Positions 5,757 through 7,769 of a stretch of DNA of 7,769 nt are shown in pieces. Position 1 is the first letter of the stretch; every line of letters begins with the position of its first letter. The DNA lies in assembly GCA_023258655.1 (NCBI GenBank), contig JALQWO010000081.1, positions 1 through 7,769 on the forward strand, read 5' to 3'. Position numbers and translations under genes: made by a program. Under the pieces are notes generated by a model. The model worked only from the letters and a program-made list of their open reading frames with translations. It was not told the DNA's origin and made no database searches. The stretch is from Bacteroidia bacterium (GTDB taxonomy: Bacteria; Bacteroidota; Bacteroidia; NS11-12g; UBA955).

Positions 5757-7354
5757 GTCCTTCGATGATTTTGTTGGCCTTGGCCTTGTATTTTATTATG
5801 TTGTTGGCGGTGGGTTACGCCACGGGAAGAAAGGCCAATGAAGATGGCTATTTCGTAGGGAACAAACAGAGTCTGTGGTGGATGGTGGCGTTGGGTATGC
5901 TCAGCGACAGTATGAGCGGCGTATCATTCATTTCTGTGCCGGGGGCCGTTAATGTGGCTCACTGGAGTTACATGCAGGTTGTTTTTGGCTATGTGGCGGG
6001 CTATTTGGTGATTGCCTATGTGCTGTTGCCACTCTATTATCGAGAAAATCTCACCTCCATTTACACCTATTTGGGCGCACGACTGGGGCGTGAACATCAG
6101 CGAGTTGGCGCGTCTTTCTTCGTCTTGTCTCGATTGTTGGGCAGTGCAGCGAGGTTGTTTTTGACCGTCGCTATTTTACAAACCTATTTATTTGGTCCGA
6201 TGGGCGTGCCGTTTTTTGTGTCGGTCATCGTGATCATCGTGTTGATTTTGGCTTACACAATGAAAGGCGGAATCAAGACATTGGTGGTAACAGATGCCCT
6301 GCAAAGTGTGATTTTGATTGGCGGGGTTTTGGTTTGTGTGGTGGCCTTGGCCGATGGACTGGAATGGATTGCTTTTTGGCAAAAAGGGGTGGGCGTCTCA
6401 CCATGGCAACGCATCATGGACTCAGAGATGAGTGATATTTTTGTCTGGGATGGCAACAGCAAATTGAATTTTTGGAAACAGTTTATGGGCGGTGCGGCGA
6501 TGTGTATCGCGATGACCGGCCTAGATCAGAACATGATGCAAAAGAATCTGAGCTGTAAATCACTGAAAGACGCCCAAAAGAACATGATATCCACGGCCTT
6601 TGTGGTCTTGTTGGTGAATGTGTTTTTTCTGAGTTTGGGGGTAATGCTGCATGCTTATTTGGCAAAATATGCCCTGGAAATACCCGTGTTGAACGGCAAG
6701 CCGAGCACTGATGGCATTTTTCCGATGTTGGCATTGGGTGGCTTATCGCTGTGCGGTACTTCCTGGTTGGTGCCATTTGCGTTTGTTTTGGGCTTAAGTG
6801 CAGCCACGTTTAGTAGTGCCGATAGTGTATTAACGACATTGACAACCAGTGTGTATCATGATTTTTTGGGACTGGGTGAGGAAAAGTCGGGGTATGATGA
6901 GTCTAGAAAAATGCGGGTACGCCGTGGTTTGCATTTGGGATTTGCCGTGGCGTTGTTTTTCTGTATTCTGCTGTTTTATTGGCTTAACGAGAGCTCTTTG
7001 ATCGATACCGTTTTGATGGTGGCGACCTATACTTACGGACCTTTGTTGGCCTTGTTTGCCGTGGGTATCTATACCCGTTGGACTCCCAAAGGGTGGTATG
7101 TGGTCATGTGGTGTGTGATATCTCCGATGTTGACTTATTTCTTGAAATTGAGCGATGCTGCAGGTGTATGGTCTCAAGGGAGAGATATCGCCAAATTCAA
7201 CGCCTTGGAAAGGCTTTGGTATCACACGTGGGAAAAGGGTAGTCCTTGGTTCGGTGATTATGTCATCGGATATGAGAGTTTAATTCTCAATGCCGGTATC
7301 GTAGCGCTAGGCCTGGGTGTGATTCATTTCTGCCAAAATTACAAGCGCTCCTGA
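5753..7354 (+). CDS. Sodium:solute symporter (SSS/SLC5 family), substrate unknown
   Basis: This 533-residue inner-membrane transporter has about 13 hydrophobic segments and should import a solute driven by Na+. Family hallmarks are present. The first-helix break region is SDSMSGVSFISVPG (51-64). The stretch YTMKGGIKTLVVTDALQ (168-184) corresponds to the classic GG-(x)n-TDxxQ signature. TGLDQNMMQKNLSCKS (255-270) matches the GxDQxxxQR loop, here with Lys instead of Arg. The Na2-site helix reads SAATFSSADSVLTTL (349-363), where A351, S354 and S355 align with A361, S364 and S365 of vSGLT. The position equivalent to PutP M56 is M54. By the same alignment the galactose-contacting Asn64 and Glu68 of vSGLT are Ser53 and Val57, so sugar transport of the vSGLT kind is not supported. 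No C-terminal sensor-kinase extension is present. The ATG overlaps the stop of the exported-protein gene by four bases. The substrate cannot be deduced from the sequence. Confidence 0.93.
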   Translation: MSPSMILLALALYFIMLLAVGYATGRKANEDGYFVGNKQSLWWMVALGMLSDSMSGVSFISVPGAVNVAHWSYMQVVFGYVAGYLVIAYVLLPLYYRENLTSIYTYLGARLGREHQRVGASFFVLSRLLGSAARLFLTVAILQTYLFGPMGVPFFVSVIVIIVLILAYTMKGGIKTLVVTDALQSVILIGGVLVCVVALADGLEWIAFWQKGVGVSPWQRIMDSEMSDIFVWDGNSKLNFWKQFMGGAAMCIAMTGLDQNMMQKNLSCKSLKDAQKNMISTAFVVLLVNVFFLSLGVMLHAYLAKYALEIPVLNGKPSTDGIFPMLALGGLSLCGTSWLVPFAFVLGLSAATFSSADSVLTTLTTSVYHDFLGLGEEKSGYDESRKMRVRRGLHLGFAVALFFCILLFYWLNESSLIDTVLMVATYTYGPLLALFAVGIYTRWTPKGWYVVMWCVISPMLTYFLKLSDAAGVWSQGRDIAKFNALERLWYHTWEKGSPWFGDYVIGYESLILNAGIVALGLGVIHFCQNYKRS

Positions 7355-7363
7355 GATTCTGGG

Positions 7364-7769
7364 CTAGTCGTGAAATCCCAAACCTTTCATGATTTTGGGC
7401 ATGCATTTTTCTATGCGGGCGGTGCGCGTAGCCGATTGTTTCGCTCCGGTAAAGTGTAAATAATAGCCTCGTTGACGACCGGGAGTAAGTGCCATGAATT
7501 TCTCTTTCAAGGCGGGGTCTTGCTCAAATTTCTCGAGGAGTTCTTGAGGGAGTTCTAGTTCGTGTTTCTGTTTGAATTCAATTTTAGCACCGCTTGATTC
7601 GAGGTTGATGGCCTCTTGGATGTATTCAAGGATGATGGATTGTTGATCGATCACTTGTTGCGGCGACGTGAATTTCAAGTGTTTGGCCGCCTGGGCATTT
7701 TCTCCGGAGACTTGCAGCAGGTTGTGTGGGTCACTCATGAGCATGCCTTTGAAGAAGTTAATGCTGGCG
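7364..7769 (-). CDS. YdeI/OmpD-associated family protein, C-terminal part (5' end outside window)
   Basis: This is the C-terminal part of a YdeI-family protein. The diagnostic tail is complete: an ELPQELLEKFEQDPALKEKF segment, then LTPGRQRGYYLHFTGAKQS, then TRTARIEKCMPKIMKGLGFHD at the end. The frame is open from the methionine codon at 7742-7744 up to the window edge, adding A-S-I-N-F-F-K-G before it. INFFKG fits the expected LxFFKGxLL strand of the DUF1801-like domain that precedes this tail in full-length members of roughly 190-200 residues. The gene is therefore cut by the window, and the methionine near 7744 is internal rather than a start. Members are small, probably cytoplasmic proteins without an established biochemical role; the name comes from an association in enterobacteria and should not be read as function. 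It converges on the symporter gene with nine bases between the stop codons, so it belongs to a different transcription unit. Confidence 0.88.
   Translation of the reverse strand, partial: ASINFFKGMLMSDPHNLLQVSGENAQAAKHLKFTSPQQVIDQQSIILEYIQEAINLESSGAKIEFKQKHELELPQELLEKFEQDPALKEKFMALTPGRQRGYYLHFTGAKQSATRTARIEKCMPKIMKGLGFHD

Noticed and set aside
6830..7225. 131-codon minus-strand open frame inside the symporter gene
   Set aside because: It is antisense to conserved symporter helices, and its product is rich in His, Pro and Gln with no recognisable domain.
7340..7385. Terminator at the symporter/YdeI-family convergent junction
   Set aside because: No stable inverted repeat is visible. AGCGCT is palindromic but too short.
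1..7769. CRISPR array, transposon ends, tRNA genes, defence or toxin modules
   Set aside because: I looked for spaced direct repeats, transposase motifs, cloverleaf-like stretches and nuclease or toxin motifs and saw none. The 'antitoxin' label of the MORN-type family has no toxin partner here.

Overview
The window looks like ordinary, gene-dense chromosome from a member of the Bacteroidota. This is inferred from four things: the protein families present (MORN_2/YwqK-type repeats, an SH3b-NlpC/P60 peptidase, a YdeI-family protein with its GRQRGY and RIEKCMPKI tail, and a large secreted protein of a type I associate with this phylum); abundant TTG leucine codons; weak or absent Shine-Dalgarno sites; and one good match to the Bacteroidota promoter pattern TTG-N(17-23)-TAnnTTTG. 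I cannot name a genus. Nothing suggests a phage, IS element, plasmid or CRISPR locus. No rRNA or tRNA gene is evident, and no intergenic gap exceeds about 65 bases.

Layout. (1) Left edge, plus strand: the 3' part of a MORN-repeat protein, then a uridine-kinase-family P-loop kinase 12 bases later. (2) Minus strand: a small YfcE/MJ0936-type metallophosphoesterase that converges on the kinase with only 5 bases between the stop codons. (3) A 62-base divergent intergenic region that carries the one credible promoter. (4) A tight plus-strand run of five genes from 1641 to 7354: a dicluster ferredoxin; a signal-less SH3b-NlpC/P60 (C40) peptidase 2 bases later; an unrecognised 147-aa protein overlapping it by 4 bases; an ~860-aa exported protein with an LRR-like N-terminus overlapping that by about 10 bases; and a sodium:solute symporter overlapping the last by 4 bases. 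(5) Right edge, minus strand: a YdeI-family gene cut off by the window end, 9 bases from the symporter stop.

How they may work together. The spacing makes the five-gene run a likely single transcription unit with translational coupling, but the functions do not form a recognised pathway. The peptidase matches the cytoplasmic YkfC type that trims muropeptides during wall recycling. The symporter is a Na+-coupled importer of unknown substrate, directly coupled to an exported protein of unknown function. The most interesting point is this exported protein plus symporter pair, preceded by an unknown small protein. It is a modest lead, not a demonstrated new system. The remaining genes are mostly recognisable housekeeping or widespread accessory families.
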